Shown in pieces: positions 1 through 13,600 of a stretch of DNA of 64,000 nt. A program made the translations under genes and the position numbers. Under the pieces are notes generated by a model, which ran no database searches, was not told where the DNA came from, and worked only from the letters and a program-made list of their open reading frames with translations. Numbering within the stretch: the first letter of the stretch is position 1; every line of letters begins with the position of its first letter. Source of the DNA: Salvelinus alpinus (lineage: Eukaryota > Chordata > Actinopteri > Salmoniformes > Salmonidae); contig NC_092120.1 of NCBI RefSeq assembly GCF_045679555.1, positions 3,969,079-4,033,078 on the forward strand. The letters run 5' to 3'.

Positions 1-47
1 TAGCGGAAAATGATACACCAATACAAAAAGTAATCTCTTCGACTGAC

Positions 48-2075
48 CTCATGACCTCTCCTACAATAGCCTTGACTCCATACTCAGTGCTCCACACAGA
101 CACAGCCTGGGCACACACTGACGACAGCTGATCAAAGTGCTGCAGCAGCTGGATCACCTTCACACTGGCACCTGTGGATGGAGAGAGCGAGAGAGGACAT
201 CAGTACAATGCTTCACTTGAACACCATACCACTAATAAAAAGGCAGTGGCGCAGTAATATTCAAATGCATCAGTATAGGTTCTATGGAGCTGTCTAAAAA
301 CAGTGATTTGGGGGTGTTGAGTTACTGACCCAGGAGGTGGTTGTATTTCTTGACCTGCACCCCCAGCAGGTGAATGATGGCGTCTCTGGTGGGCTTGTTC
401 TTTACGTGGCTGATGGTTGGGTTCTCCAGGAGCTTATAGCAGCAGCATGTCACACAGCTGAGGACACACAAGAATACTGTAAGTCATATAGACTGCTGCT
501 CATCGCTCACTATGTTCTCTACCTAGAGTGAAACCCCACAAACCCATGTTTCCTCCAGCCCCACACACTCATCCACAGTCTGGCCCTCTCACCTGATGAA
601 CTCCTCCTCGACCAAAGAGAGGCTCCAGAGGGAGCGGATGTCCAGCTGAAGGAGCTGGGTTAGAGCCTGCAGCACCGTCTCCCTCTCAGAGTCCCACTGT
701 AGTAAACCTTCTCCTGCAACCTTCCCCTTCTTACTGCCCTGAGGGAGTCAACAGAAAGAAAGTTCACTTCAAACTGTCAACACAGTACAGAACTAAGGAG
801 GGTTGAGATTCTAGAATGACTATACTGTACTATCCTTATGCAGTTACAATATCCTTATGCAGTTAGAGTGACTCCTTGTTTATGGGGCCACTATGCATAG
901 CAGTCACAAAGGTGGTTTTTGAATGCCCTCAGATTACCAAAGAAAAATGTCATAGCCATAGCAAAGGCTATCAACGAAGAGTTGTGTCTCCTTGCCAACT
1001 GAAACATATTCTCACACTCACACAAAGACTTTCAGCAGCCTCCGTCCTGCCTTCTCCCATGTCTCTGGGATGGGCAGAGGATGAGGAGGACTGCTAGTTT
1101 ACTGTAGGTGGGCCCTTACAGCAGAGCAGCCAATCTTCACCACTCTGCCAAGATTACCCACCAATCAGGAGGAAGGAGCACACACTCTCAGCCTGATTGG
1201 CTCATACTTGCCATGATCTCATCACTGGGCATTAGTGCATGTATTAAATTACTATAGCATGCTATGAGACTACATAATCAAATGTGACTGTTTGGAGAAT
1301 GACCTACCTTACTGGGTGCAGTGACGATACTCTGCCTGTAAGAGTCACTCTCCAGGATTTCTGTGAGCTTGCAGAGGAGGAACACACTCATTTTGACAGC
1401 ATTGAGCTGCTCCTTGCGGTCCGGTGCGGAGAGTGAGGCATTGAGGAGGAGGGAGGGCAGGGAGACGGACAGGCCACTCACCACTAATAGAGAACGCAAT
1501 GAAATACGGATGAGGACTTCGGCTGAATAGTGAGCACTAGCAGGCACAGGTATGCCATCATGTGTATAAGTTGAATGACATTTCAACACACACCATCACA
1601 AACACTGACCTTGTATGAGTAACTCCAGGGTGTCCTCTTTCACACTCATGTCCACTTTATGACAATGCCTGTGACATACAATAATATGCAACATGAGTCA
1701 ATTCGAGAAATTACATCATAGTTGTCGTAGGTTTAAGAAATAAAAATACAATAATTTGGGTAAATGTAGCTACTCACTGCAGCACAGTGTAACCCGTGTC
1801 GAAGTGTTCCAGGATGCACAATGGACCCTGGCTTCTCAGTGCAGCCTTGAAACCTGGAAAATATATAGAATAGTAAAGGAGTTGAGTTGCTTGGTCAGAT
1901 TTCAGGAGGACAATATTCTAACAATTATAATTCTGTAACAAACTCTGGGATATTTACTGTTGAGATGGGAGGGAAGTTGTTTAGGGGAGACGACATCCTG
2001 AACCACGTACTGGTTAATGCCCCCAGTCTTCACCAGGTCACCCACGCACACAGGCACAAAGAAGTCCCACGACAT
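48..2075 (-). CDS. ncapd2: Condensin complex subunit 1 (NCAPD2), N-terminal exons; gene continues past the left edge
   Basis: Non-SMC HEAT-repeat subunit of condensin I, which compacts mitotic chromosomes. Coding exons read leftward at 1958-2075 (start ATG at 2075), 1778-1853, 1610-1668, 1308-1483, 593-738, 330-457 and 48-171. All have GT-AG borders and compatible phases, giving about 275 residues. Recognisable stretches are GGINQYVVQDV near residue 20, VKEDTLELLIQ, TQLLQLDIRSLW, KLLENPTISH and the last exon with VKVIQLLQHF and STEYGVKAIVGEV. All match the N-terminal part of vertebrate NCAPD2 as I remember it. The start has G at -3 and lies 2 bases inside its exon, so a noncoding exon precedes it (donor at 2429). 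Most of the roughly 1400-residue protein lies outside the window. Identity is secure; exact exon ends are read by eye. Confidence 0.95.
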
Positions 2076-2428
2076 CACTGTACACGAAAAAACAACTTGT
2101 GTAAGCCGAGTGTTTGACATTCTAGGTATCGTTAATTATAGTAAGCTAAGTAAATTCCATGTAGTTATAAACGACCCAATCACACAAATGTATTAACTAA
2201 GTTAACTTGGTCAAAAGAAAGCTAGTTATTAGTTACGTGTTTGTTTCGATTTATTCGCGAACTAGTTAGTTAGCTACCTTAGTTAGCCACAAGATAACTT
2301 TAGCTAGCTACGTTAATTTATTTTAAGATAGCTACAGTATTTAACGTTGTTTTTAGTCAACTAGTTATATTTCACAACTAAGAAAAAGTCCAGACATAAG
2401 TAACGTTAACCAAGTACAACACACTTAC

Positions 2429-2565
2429 CAATATGTTTTGTAGCGCTCTTAGCCACAATTTAGGATCTTTCGAAACTGTAGACCAGATTGAAACAGCACG
2501 GTACTACTCTCAACGGTTTTTGCGGAAGGGTTTTGAATTTTTAACAGCAGCGCGCCAAAGGACTA
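2429..2565 (-). promoter_or_regulatory. ncapd2 5'UTR exon and cell-cycle promoter signals
   Basis: A splice donor (TG|GTAAGTG on the minus strand) at 2429 ends a noncoding first exon. Upstream on the minus strand, 2559-2552 reads TTTGGCGC, a perfect E2F core, and TTCGAA at 2469-2474 matches the CHR element of G2/M genes. E2F plus CHR is the known arrangement of DREAM/MuvB-regulated mitotic genes, which fits a condensin subunit. The transcription start itself cannot be seen. Confidence 0.5.
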
Positions 2566-3150
2566 CGTCATCGGCATCGCTCCCCGCCTCCCACTGGCCC
2601 TCTTCCGTGAACAAACTACGCCATCTGTCTGCGGTTAACGGACGCAACAATATTATTGATACTATATTACTGCAAACTCAAATATTGCAATATCAAGTAC
2701 AGTAATTCTGATAACCTCATGCAACATACAATTGTAGCTATGCTGTTCAGAACCAATCTACATGATAAAGGACAAAAAGGACAAGACTCATGAGGTAGTA
2801 ACTGTATTCAAACTGAAAATACAAATTTCCTCACATGTACCCAGGTGTCAGCTACAGTATCGATATTTCCCTTATGAAATGTATTCTCTCTTAACCAGAT
2901 CTTTCATTTTGAAAATGTAAAAAGTAAAATGTAGTTCAATCAACTAACTACCACACAGATAAAAGCGCTAATGTCTTAAATTAACATTTCCCCACTCACT
3001 CTGTCAGGCTAAAATACGCTTTTTAGAGCGCACACAATATAATCGAAAATGATGTAACAAACTTGAAAGCACAACAGTTCTCGATGGTCAATCCACTTCA
3101 CTCCAGTCAATCACATGTAGTCAGACGCATAGTACAGTATTATGGACACT
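2566..3150. other. Intergenic gap between ncapd2 promoter and ing4 3' end
   Basis: AT-rich sequence with no convincing exon on either strand and no recognised repeat. In mammals MRPL51 lies divergently beside NCAPD2; I found no trace of it here. Confidence 0.5.
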
Positions 3151-3168
3151 AACTGTCAAATTGTAGTG

Positions 3169-3174
3169 TTTATT
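3169..3174 (-). terminator. ing4 polyadenylation signal
   Basis: AATAAA on the minus strand about 310 bases downstream of the ing4 stop codon. It is the first canonical hexamer in that direction and gives a 3'UTR of about 330 bases. Confidence 0.6.
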
Positions 3175-3481
3175 GTTCAGTTACAAAAAAAAATTAAACA
3201 TAAAAAAAAAAAAAACACAAAGCAACTCTCGTACCTATCAACTCTCATAACCTTTGAAACATTTTTAAATACATCTGTAACCACATATCTCCTTCACACT
3301 GCATTAAACCATGACAGAAAAATCAAGTAAACAAAAAAAGAAAGCACCAATTGTTCTATGCTAGAAGACCGATAAACAATGTAATACTATCCTGGGGACA
3401 GAAACTGTCATGTTACTTTCTCTTCACTACTAACGTAGTAATCCTGACTCTACAATCGGTTGGCCCCTCTACCTTAGGGGC

Positions 3482-6400
3482 TTACTTTCTCTTTCTGTCT
3501 TGAGAGCAGCGTGGACAATACCTGCAGAGTTAGAAAAAAGGAAATACTCAGTTGTAAACCTTAAAATCCCATCATTATTTCCGTTATGTAAGATACACAC
3601 TCACCGGCCAGTTTATCAGGTACACCACCCTGTTCATAAAAATGGATCGCGCCTACAGACAGTGAGTCACGTGGCCGTGGCTTGCTATATAAAACAGGCA
3701 TTCAGTTACTGTTTGATTGAACGTTAAAATTGGCAAAACGGTATTTAATGTAGGAATGCAGAACTTATCGATCCTTGTCACGAATTGGCTATTACAGCAG
3801 ACGACCACACCGGGTTCCACTCCTATCAGCTAAAAACAAGAAGAGCGGCTTCAGTGGGCACGTGATCACCAACACCGGACAATTGAGGAGTGGAAAAACA
3901 TCACCTGGTCCAACGAATCCCGGTTCCTGTTGCGTCATGCTGATGGCAGAGTCAGGATTTAGTATAAGCAGCGTAAGTCCATGGACCCATCCTGCCTGGT
4001 GTCAACTGCGTACCGCTGTCCAATCTGCAGCAACTGCTTGATGCCATTGGACAAAGCATGGACAAACATCCCTGTGGAATGTTTCTGACTTGTAGAATCC
4101 ATGCCCCAAAGAATTCAGGCTGTTCTAGAGGCAAAGGGTGGTCTGACCCTGTACTAGATGTGTGTATCTAATAAACTGGCCAGTGAGTGTAGTATGTATG
4201 GTTAGTCTGTGTAGGTTGGCTGATTCCCTCACCATTTCCCTCTTGGTTTTGTCGTCAGGCCCACGCAGGCAAAGTGGAACCACTCGATGGAACACTGCAA
4301 AAACAATCAACACAGGAGTTTGATGAAGTCTGTACACACTGTAGCTTTCAAGACCCATGATCAACACAACAATATAGGTCAGGTCAGTGCACACACTGGG
4401 GAGGTTTCTGGGGAAACTCACGTCTGTGTTGTCACAGCCAATCATCTCTCCATAGGACACCTGGTGACACAGGCAGTAGGTGGGCTCATTGGGGTCCACT
4501 GGCATGTCCAGCACGTCAGAGGGATGCACGTTCCCAAAATTAGCAGCTGGAGCAGTGAACTCCCCCCTGACAATGAGAGAGAGTGGTGGATGAGTACACA
4601 CACACACAATTAAGGCCAATGAACGACACCCCCTTCAAGGAAGGAAGTGATAGAGTGCACAATAACAAACGTACGGCTGGAGAAGTTTGACTTTCTTCTG
4701 TGCACTCTTCGGACTGCCATCTTCATCTGAGCTCTTCACTTTAGACCGAGTTTTAGCCACCTTCTTCTCTTTCAGCCCCCTGGACTCACCTGAAATATCA
4801 GAACATAGCTTTAAATATATAGTGAGCTCCAAAAGTATTGGATAAGTGACATTTTTAATTATACAATGACTATGGGGTTAAAGTGCAGACGGTCAGCTTT
4901 CATTTGAGGGTATTTTTGTCCATATCGGGTGAATTGTTTATAAATTACAACACTTTTTGTACATAGTCACCCCCATTTTAGGGGACCAAAAGCTGTGGAA
5001 CAAGTTCACTTATGTGTATTAAAATAGTAAAACGTTTAGTAATTGGTCCCATATTCCTAGCACGCAACGATTACATCAAGCTTGTGACTACAAACTTATT
5101 GGATGTATTTGCTAATTGTTTTGGTTGTTTCAGAATATTTTGTGCCTAATAGAAATGAATGGTAAATAATGCATTGTCATTTTGGAGTCACTTTTAATGT
5201 TAATAAGAATATCATGTTTCTAAACACTCGACATTAAGGTCGAAGCTACCATGATTACGGATAATCCTGAATTGTGAATAATGATTAGTGAGAAAGTTAG
5301 ACGCACAAATATACCGCCAAGACATGCTAACCTTTCACCATTGCAATAACGGGGTGGTGTATGATATTTATGCCTCTTTCACTCTTTATTCACGATTTAT
5401 TCAGGACTATCCGTAATCATGGTAGCATCCACATTAATGTAGAGTGTTTAGAAACATATTCTTATTTACAATAAAAGTGACTCCAAAATGACAATACATT
5501 TACCATAATTTTTTCTCGGAATGATTTGATATTTTGAACTGTGCCAAGATGCTACAAGGCAAACATTCATGAGAAACAGACCCGAACGTACACACATACA
5601 CTTCAAATACGTACTTTTCTTTCCCTTACTGGAGGTGGAATCATAGTCTGTGCTCTCTATCTGCTTCTCCTTCAGGTCGGCCTCAAAGCGTGCCAGGTCT
5701 GTGTCCAGTCTCCGGATGTGCTTGTCCACCTAGGGAACAACCACTGCACGTTAAGATTCATTTGACTGACCCACACAGGCTCCAACACAAAGGAAGCACA
5801 GAGCTCCAAAGTACTACTACTGACCATCTCATAAGTCTGCATGGCCAGCTGCACTTTGTCATCCCCAAACTCCTTGCTTTTGCTGTACGATTGCTGGATC
5901 TGCCTCAGAATAGTAAGCTTCTGTTCAGACGATAGGGTCCTGGCATTGGATGTGTAATCCTTTGCCAGGGAGTCTATCTGCCCCTTTAGATCTGAGAGAA
6001 AGACAGATGGGTTGAGTGAGAAGTTTGGATAAACAATTTTATTGATGCCACTGGTCTGAGAATATCAGCCTTATGTGATGTGTGTTACTATGTCACTTGC
6101 TTCCACATAACATGCATTTTTTTAATGAAGTATGTGTATCTAGGGCTTTTACAGGTATGAATGGATCTAAGAAATCCCATGCCTGTGCCCTTCAAAAGCT
6201 CAACAAAGTACTGCTATGTAAAGACGCCTCACAGAATTCTAGTGCAGCTTTTGGTCTATATGACCTGACGATGTTTGAAGATTATCAGATCATTGAATGG
6301 TAAATTGTTGAGGACCGTGGACATGAATGTTATGGAGGCTACAGATTTCATTTGCATACATTCATAATGGGCAATTCAAATGCACAACTTGTGGGTGGAA

Positions 6401-6907
6401 TGACTGCTACTTTATTATGCATTGTAAACATGGTTCACACATACTCTGCAGAGTAGTGAATTGGTCGGTAACAGTTGTAGTTAATGTTATTTCTCACCCT
6501 CCGTACGTTGATCCAAGTCCCTCATCAAATTGAAGTTCCTCTGCAGCTCAAATGGCAGATTCTCTATGCCTGTGATGCGAAATGAACAATCATTAACAAC
6601 TTTTGACTAGTCACTAAAAATACATTTGTTATGCCAATAGTTTGTATCTTCAATTTGTGCTGATACTCAAGCTAGGCTACTGCCTAGCAGGCAAAACGAC
6701 CGTTGGTGTGGCTTAGCTAGGTAGCTAGCGGCCTAATTCTCAAAATAAAGCATTCCTTCTTGCAATGCATTGAATGAATATGCAGAGAAATTCAAATTGA
6801 TACCTAAACTATCGAAAACATTTGCAGATTCTCCTCTCTAAATTGTTTAAATAATAGAAAATTCACTCACTGTCTAAATAGTGTTCCAAATACATTCCCG
6901 CCGCCAT
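3482..6907 (-). CDS. ing4: Inhibitor of growth protein 4 (ING4), complete
   Basis: Subunit of the HBO1 histone acetyltransferase complex; its C-terminal PHD finger reads H3K4me3. Eight coding exons: 6871-6907, 6498-6569, 5825-5991, 5615-5729, 4675-4789, 4422-4566, 4233-4294 and 3482-3521. They sum to 753 bases (250 aa plus stop), against 249 aa in human as recalled. The start is [13 protein letters not shown] with a good Kozak context (AAGATGGCG). The ING helical domain fills the first half ([33 protein letters not shown]). A lysine-rich basic region follows, then the PHD finger, with [16 protein letters not shown], the C..H pair in [13 protein letters not shown] and the closing CPRC; all zinc ligands are present. 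Two introns are expanded by transposons (3596-4189 and 4821-5515) without touching splice sites. Identity is certain. Confidence 0.97.
3596..4189 (+). mobile_element. Internally deleted Tc1-like transposon in the last ing4 intron
   Basis: Terminal inverted repeats CACTCACCGGCCAGTTTAT (from 3598) and its complement ending at 4189 flank about 590 bases, next to TA at 3594-3595 and 4190-4191. A transposase remnant is visible around 3800 ([15 protein letters not shown]). A complete Tc1 is about 1.6 kb, so roughly 1 kb of the centre is missing and the reading frame is broken. It is a non-autonomous relic. Confidence 0.8.
4821..5515. mobile_element. Palindromic fold-back DNA element (right arm truncated) in an ing4 intron
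   Basis: Begins TA-AGTGAGCTCCAAAAGTATTGG, a mariner/Tc1-type end. Bases about 5159-5300 are nearly the reverse complement of about 5390-5515 (for example TTGGAGTCACTTTTA on the left, TAAAAGTGACTCCAA on the right). The left arm continues about 340 bases further out to the terminal repeat, while the right arm stops near 5515, so about half of it is lost. There is no coding capacity. The family appears to be one long inverted repeat. Confidence 0.75.
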
Positions 6908-6945
6908 CTTGGAAAACGTAAACAACACAACTTCCGGCGAGGACG
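6905..6945 (-). promoter_or_regulatory. ing4 start-site region with YY1 and ETS motifs
   Basis: The start codon lies within AAGATGGCGGC on the minus strand, a YY1 motif typical of TATA-less housekeeping promoters. CCGGAAGT (ETS) sits at 6937-6930. No TATA box is seen. The nop2 poly(A) signal is only about 240 bases away, so the promoter is compact. Confidence 0.5.
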
Positions 6946-7175
6946 AGTTCTTTGGTTTGATCCGAAATCTAATCTTAGTACTGGTATTTTATTATCAATC
7001 GATAATGCATACGGATATTGTATTTGCACAGTGTCAGAGACTGAATGTAATTGATTAAACATACTGTTTATGAAAACTATCTAATAACATATTTGATGTC
7101 ATACACAGCCAACAATACTGCAGTAATATAAAAATAAACAGAAGATGGGGGTATATGTCAAACAACCTGAAACAT

Positions 7176-7181
7176 TTTATT
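7176..7181 (-). terminator. nop2 polyadenylation signal
   Basis: AATAAA on the minus strand, 460 bases past the nop2 stop at 7642-7644. Sequence between is plain 3'UTR with no recognised element. Confidence 0.6.
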
Positions 7182-7641
7182 GTCTCAAGAATTAGTCTTT
7201 ACAATACATATCAATTTAACCAAAAGACACAAAATGAAATTAAACCAAACAGATAACATTGCAAGGAAGGAATAAAATGGGAAGTTGTGATGTTTAACGA
7301 GAGTTGAAGTTAGAACATTGCCCTCAACCACAGAGCTAGGATCATATTACCATATTCCTAACCTAGAACCAATCATCCACGAGGGCCATGAAACATTTCT
7401 GATCTAGTATCTGTGTGGTTAGGGACATCATCTACCTACTCCAAAGGGGGCTGAGGCTCAGGGCCCTTGATGGAGAGCCTACTGCAGTGATTTTCAGTCT
7501 GGAGGGAGGCAATATTTATCCTAACATACTCTGCTCAACTCTTGTGAAAATTACTCATCTGTTATGACAATTAGACCTCTCTGACTAGCGACAACTGCAA
7601 AATAATTACAGTCTTCATTTTCATAAACATTTTATACATGT

Positions 7642-10600
7642 TCATTGTCCAACCTCTTCTTTTTTCAGCAGCTTCTTCAACTTATTGAATTTGTTCTTCC
7701 CCATTCTCTTCTTGCTCTGCATGGGGGATTTCCTCTGTTTATCGCCCTTTTTCTCAAACCTGCTCCCTTCCTTTGACTCTTTGGTCGTCTCCCCTTCTGT
7801 TTTGACTGTGTTGGACTTCTTGAGCTCTCCGTCCACTTTCACAGTCCCACCATCCATCTTAGCGATCTTTGCCTTTTTCGGCCCGGTTGGTTTCTCATTC
7901 TTCTTCAAGGTGCTTGGGTTTGTTGTTTTCTTGCCGATGCTTTTGGCTAGCTTCCCGTTGGCTGTGGCCTTCTGTGACACAGTTGGCTTGCCAGGGACTG
8001 GCTTCTGCTTCTTGGACTTGTTCTTAGACCCTGCTTTAGATGGCCCGTCCTCATCAGAGGAATCAGCTGTAACCTCTACTGCCTCAGATGGCTCGGTTTC
8101 CTCTTCTCCGTCTGGAATAGTGACAATAATAGGATGTTAGTTTTACATAACACAAGTGGTGTTACCATGACACTGGACGAAGCATTGTGGTTTAGTAGAT
8201 CCAAGATGACATCTACTTTACCTTTGTCAACTGCTGTGGTTGGGACCGTGTTGGAGAACTTTTTCAGCTTGGCCACAAAGAAACCGTCCATGTTGTGGGA
8301 ATGAGGATAGAACCGGCGTGAGAGTTTCAGAGAGGGATGGAATCGTCTCTCTTTGAATCTAAATGGAGGAAATATATTTGTTCATATTGCATGAGAAAAG
8401 GGTTAGGGGGTACGGGTAAATATCTGGATGAATGTGAATAATGTGTTCTTATAACCCCTTTACCTGGTGAAACCTTCTTTGCCAAAGTCCAGTCCAGTCT
8501 GGACGAGTTTGACGTTTCTTTTCTTGAGAGCATAGTCCACTACCCACTCGTTCTCCTCCACCTGGTGATGAAGCCAATAATGTAATTTCAGCTATTCTAG
8601 TCCAAATGAATTTAACCATCAGACATTTTGTACATGCACCAACAACAACAAAAAGTCTACGATACAATAAATCATTGCAATTCACTTTAAGTAAAGCCCC
8701 ACAATTTAGATTGTGTTTATTTGTCATCAGTTTGACACTGTGTACCCACCATGATAGAGCATGTGCAGTACACCACATAGCCTCCAGAGGGAGACTCAGC
8801 GTTGACCGAGTCGATGGCCGCCAGGATGAGCTCCTTCTGCAGGTGGGCCAACCGCTGGATGTCAGACTCGTCCTGAGAGACAGGACGTAGGATTAGGAAG
8901 ACATGAACAGGAAGTTGTAATTAAAGGCCAGTGGTTAGTGTAAATCTAATGGCCTGTGTAGTGTATAATAGGTTTTTTCTCACTTTACTGGTCTTCACAG
9001 CAGGGTCTTTGGAGATTACTCCTGTGCCTGAGCAGGGAGCATCAAGCAGCACTCTGTCAAACCCACCCATTACCTGCAAATATAGTAACCAACAGGTTAA
9101 CATACCATCAATGGGTGTAACATACATACTTATATTGTGTCATACAGTACATGTAAAAACTGCATGTAGAGCAAGAACCTCTCACTACCTTAGGGAACTG
9201 CCTCCCGTCGTAGTTACAGATCATTGAGTTGGTGACTCCCAGACGGTGGATGTTGCCCACCACACTCTTCAGTCTGTCAGCACTGGCATCATTGGCCACA
9301 ATCACTCCTGTGTTCCTCATCAACTGGGCTGTGGGACACACACATATACACAATAAATAAGTAATCGAATAAAAAGACTTGTCTTGCCTGTCAAGCCCCC
9401 AGATCAGGGGTTCTTCATCTTTTTTTTTAGGATCGGGCCCAAATGATTAATTAAGTGTTTTCCTGGGACCGAAGCACATGAAAACATGCCACTTTTGAGG
9501 GCCCTAAGCGAGATACAGTGGGGCAAAAAAGTATTTAGTCAGCCACCAATTTTGCAAGTTCTCCCACTTAAAAAGATGAGGCCTGTAATTTTCATCATAG
9601 GTACACTTCAACTATGACAGACAAAATGAGGGGAAAAAAAATCCAGAATATCACATTGGAGGATTTTTAATGAATTTATTTGCAAATTATGGTGGAAAAT
9701 AAGTATTTGGTCACCTACAAACAAGCAAGATTTCTGGCTCTCACAGACCTGTAACTTCTTCTTTAAGAGGCTCCTCTGTCCTCCACTCGTTACCTGTATT
9801 AATGGCACCTGTTTGAACTTGTTATCAGTATAAAAGACACCGGTACACAACCTCAAACAGTCACACTCCAAACGCCACTATGGCCAAGACCAAAGAGCTG
9901 TCAAAGGACACCAGAAACAAAATTGTAGTCCTGCACCAGGCTGGGAAGACTGAATCTGCAATAGGTAAGCAGCTTGGTTTGAAGAAATCAACTGTGGGAG
10001 CAATTATTAGGAAATGGAAGACATACAAGACCACTGATAATCTCCCTCGATCTGGGGCTCCACGCAAGATCTCACCCTGTGGGGTCAAAATGATCACAAG
10101 AACAGTGAGCAAAAATCCCAGAACCACACGGGGGGACCTAGTGAATGACCTGCAGAGAGCTGGGACCAAAGTAACAAAGCCTACCGTCAGTAACACACTA
10201 CGCCGCCAGGGACTCAAATCCTGCAGTGCCAGACGTGTCCCCCTGCTTAAGCCAGTACATGTCCAGGCCCGTCTGAAGTTTGCTAGAGAGCATTTGGATG
10301 ATCCAGAAGAAGATTGGGAGAATGTCATATGGTCAGATGAAAACCAAAATATAACTTTTTGGTAAAAACTCAACTCGTCGTGTTTGGAGGACAAAGAATG
10401 CTGAGTTGCATCCAAAGAACACCATACTTACTGTGAAGCATGGGGGTGGAAACATCATGCTTTGGGGCTGTTTTTCTGCAAAGGGACCAGGACGACTGAT
10501 CCGTGTAAAGGAAAGAATGAATGGGGCCATGTATCGTGAGATTTTGAGTGAAAACCTCCTTCCATCAGCAAGGGCATTGAAGATGAAACGTGGCTGGGTC

Positions 10601-13600
10601 TTTCAGCATGACAATGATCCCAAACACACCGCCCGGGCAACGAAGGAATGGCTTCGTAAGAAACATTAAGGTCCTGGAGTGGCCTAGCCAGTTTCCAGAT
10701 CTCAATCCCATAGAAAATCTTTGGAGGGAGTTGAAAGTCCGTGTTGCCCAGCAACAGCCCCAAAACATCACTGCTCTAGAGGAGATCTGCATGGAGGAAT
10801 GGGCCAAAATACCAGCAACAGTGTGTGAAAACCTTGTGAAGACTTACAGAAAACGTTTGACCTGTCATTGCCATCAAAGGGTATATAACAAAGTATTGAG
10901 ATAAACTTTTGTTATTGACCAAATACTTATTTTCCACCATAATTTGCAAATAAATTCATTAAAAATCCTACAATGTGATTTTCTGGATTTTTTTCTCTCA
11001 TTTTGTCTGTCATAGTTGAAGTGTACCTATGATGAAAATTACCGTCCTCTCATCTTTTTAATTCTGGAGAACTTGCACAATTGGTGGCTGACTAAATACT
11101 TTTTTGCCCCACTGTATGGTTGGGGGGGCTCCCCCACCTCGCATGAAAAACATTTGTTTTAAAGTTAATTTCCTGCAATTCTACACACTTTGCCATGACT
11201 TACGCTATTTTAATATATCTGAGTGAGAGTGACTAACAAAACCAATGGGGGGCCCCTTGGAGGTCAGGGCCCTTGGGCACATGCCCGGTCAGTATTCGGC
11301 CATGATTAGATAGCTGGCTAGACTAACTTACCAATCTAAAAAGTGTTTGCTGACATGGCCAATTAAGTAACTGTCAGTAACTAGGTTTCCATCCAATTGC
11401 CAACAGATTTTCATGCAAATATTCAAAAATCTGCATAAAGAATGCACATTTTCCCACAAGTGGTGTTTCACTAAACTGACTTGCGTGATGACGTAGTGGA
11501 CACAAAATGTACTTTTTCACTTAAGTTTTCATGTATATCTAAAGTTTCCATCACCTTTTCAACTCTGCTGATAGTTTTGTCACAAAAACTGTTGCGTTAC
11601 ACAGTAAATGTGCCTATTCTGGTCTTGGTACGTGCGCTCTCAGATGCAGTGCGGGAAGGCTAGTCTACATTATGTTTTTTATGGATGAGAGCGAGAATAT
11701 TTTTATTTGTCAAAACGGCAGTCGTGCATCGATCATCATGTCACCAGAACAAGACCCATGATATTTATTGGAGAGGAGCATGAAGTTCTTCACCGTGCAC
11801 TTTCACTACCCTGTGAAGTTCATCATAACTTATTTCATCTGTAGCCTAATAAATTGCATGGTTTCCCGAGTCACGTTTCTACCGCCATTTCTCACATAAT
11901 TAATTTTTACAGACAAAAAGATCCCACCATGTCGACCGAACAAATTATATGTCGGCATTTATAGTAATATATATTTTTATACATTATTATGACTTTACTC
12001 GCATAAAAACTGTGGATGGAAACGTGATTATTGACTGACATAGCAAGAGAAAAACAGCTGCTGCACAACCAAATGTCAAAATGATGTTTTCTTCTATTCT
12101 AACTCCCATGTCGCAACACAAGAAAGGCTGCCCTTGATTGTTAGGCTAATCATAGAGACCAACAGCAGTAAACAGTATTGTGATCATTGTCATTCAACTC
12201 TCATTTTTAACATCCTCACCCATATAGGTTGTCTTTCCCCCGGGAGCTGAGCTCATGTCGAGCACAGTCTCCCCCTCCTGTGGAGAGAGAGCCATGACAG
12301 GCAGGAAGCTGGAGGCTCCCTGCAGCATGTAGTGACCAGCTAGGTACTCTGGGGTCGCACCTGGGAACAAGAAAACACAGCTAGGGTATACACTCATCAT
12401 ATTCATTCATGTATACTTACTCATAACACACAGAAAGCAGGATAACAGTAGTAAATAGAGAATTAACATTCTAATCTTTCATACAAATATAAAAGGTTAG
12501 ACTGTGCTGGTACTGACCTATGGGTACCGAGGAGTCAAAAATGACCAGGCCCACTTTAGACCACTTCCCCAGAGGATCCAAATTCACCCCTCTGTTGATC
12601 AGGGCCTGGGACAAACAACATACATGTCACTCGGTCAGTCTGGCAGAGGAACAGCCATTACTAATAGCATCCAATTATCCTTTGGTCAATTCCAAACTGA
12701 CCCTTAGTCTTAATCCTTTCAGAGATACACAAATGCCTAGGGGGTAGGGGTTGATTTGGGGCACCTTTATTTGATCCAACTTGAAATAGATTTGTTACCT
12801 GAGCCAAGTCCCTCCTCCTTGTCTTCAGTGTATTGGTCCGAATGGTGACAGGTCGCTGAATTTCATTGGCCTCCAGGAAATCAATCAGCTACAAAGCACA
12901 TAAAACGAGAGAAGCCTTAGTTCAGCATGACGACAAAACCGTTACAACAAAACGTAACCTTCCATAGATTCCTGTTCATTTTGTGTTTCTATGACATTTG
13001 GGAGAACAAAGCAATGACACATACCTCTGACACTGGGAAGATATCCAGCAGTTTGTCTATGAGGAAATTGTTGTAGCTGTAGTAAGTGGAAAGATCCTTT
13101 TTGAGGAGAGAGAGGTACTCTGTTCTCTCTTTCCCCTCCTCCCTCTTGGTTGCAAAGTGAGAGAGAACATCCACGTTGTCCTTTATTCTCTGGTGGATGG
13201 TCTGCAGGTCTACAAGCAAAACGCCTGCAATCACAGGAGAGAGAAAGAAAGAAACTCACTACAGATGGAGTCCACAGGCACTGATAAAGAACATGTAGCA
13301 ATGTGTAAACTGGCATAGGAAAAAGCATAACTGTCAAATCTAAAATAAAATAAAAAAGTACAAATCTAAGCTCTAAACTCACCCTCTTTTGCTATCTCCT
13401 CTGCTCCAGGTAGTATGAATTTGTCCATCTCATCTAAATTAGCCTGTACCGTGTCATCTTCACCCATGTCTTCATCTCCACTCTTCCCCTTATCATCATT
13501 ATCATCATCACTCTCCTGGCCCATGGCTTCCTGCAGCTTCTTCTGCTTCCTGGCAGCTCGCTCGATGGGGAGCAGCTGAACGAGGGATGAAGAGAGGAGT

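Noticed and set aside
2500-3150. Expected MRPL51 gene divergent to ncapd2
   Set aside because: No matching exons found on the plus strand; its position in mammals is not conserved here or it lies elsewhere.
7685-8140. 151-codon plus-strand open frame
   Set aside because: Antisense shadow of the lysine-rich last nop2 exon.
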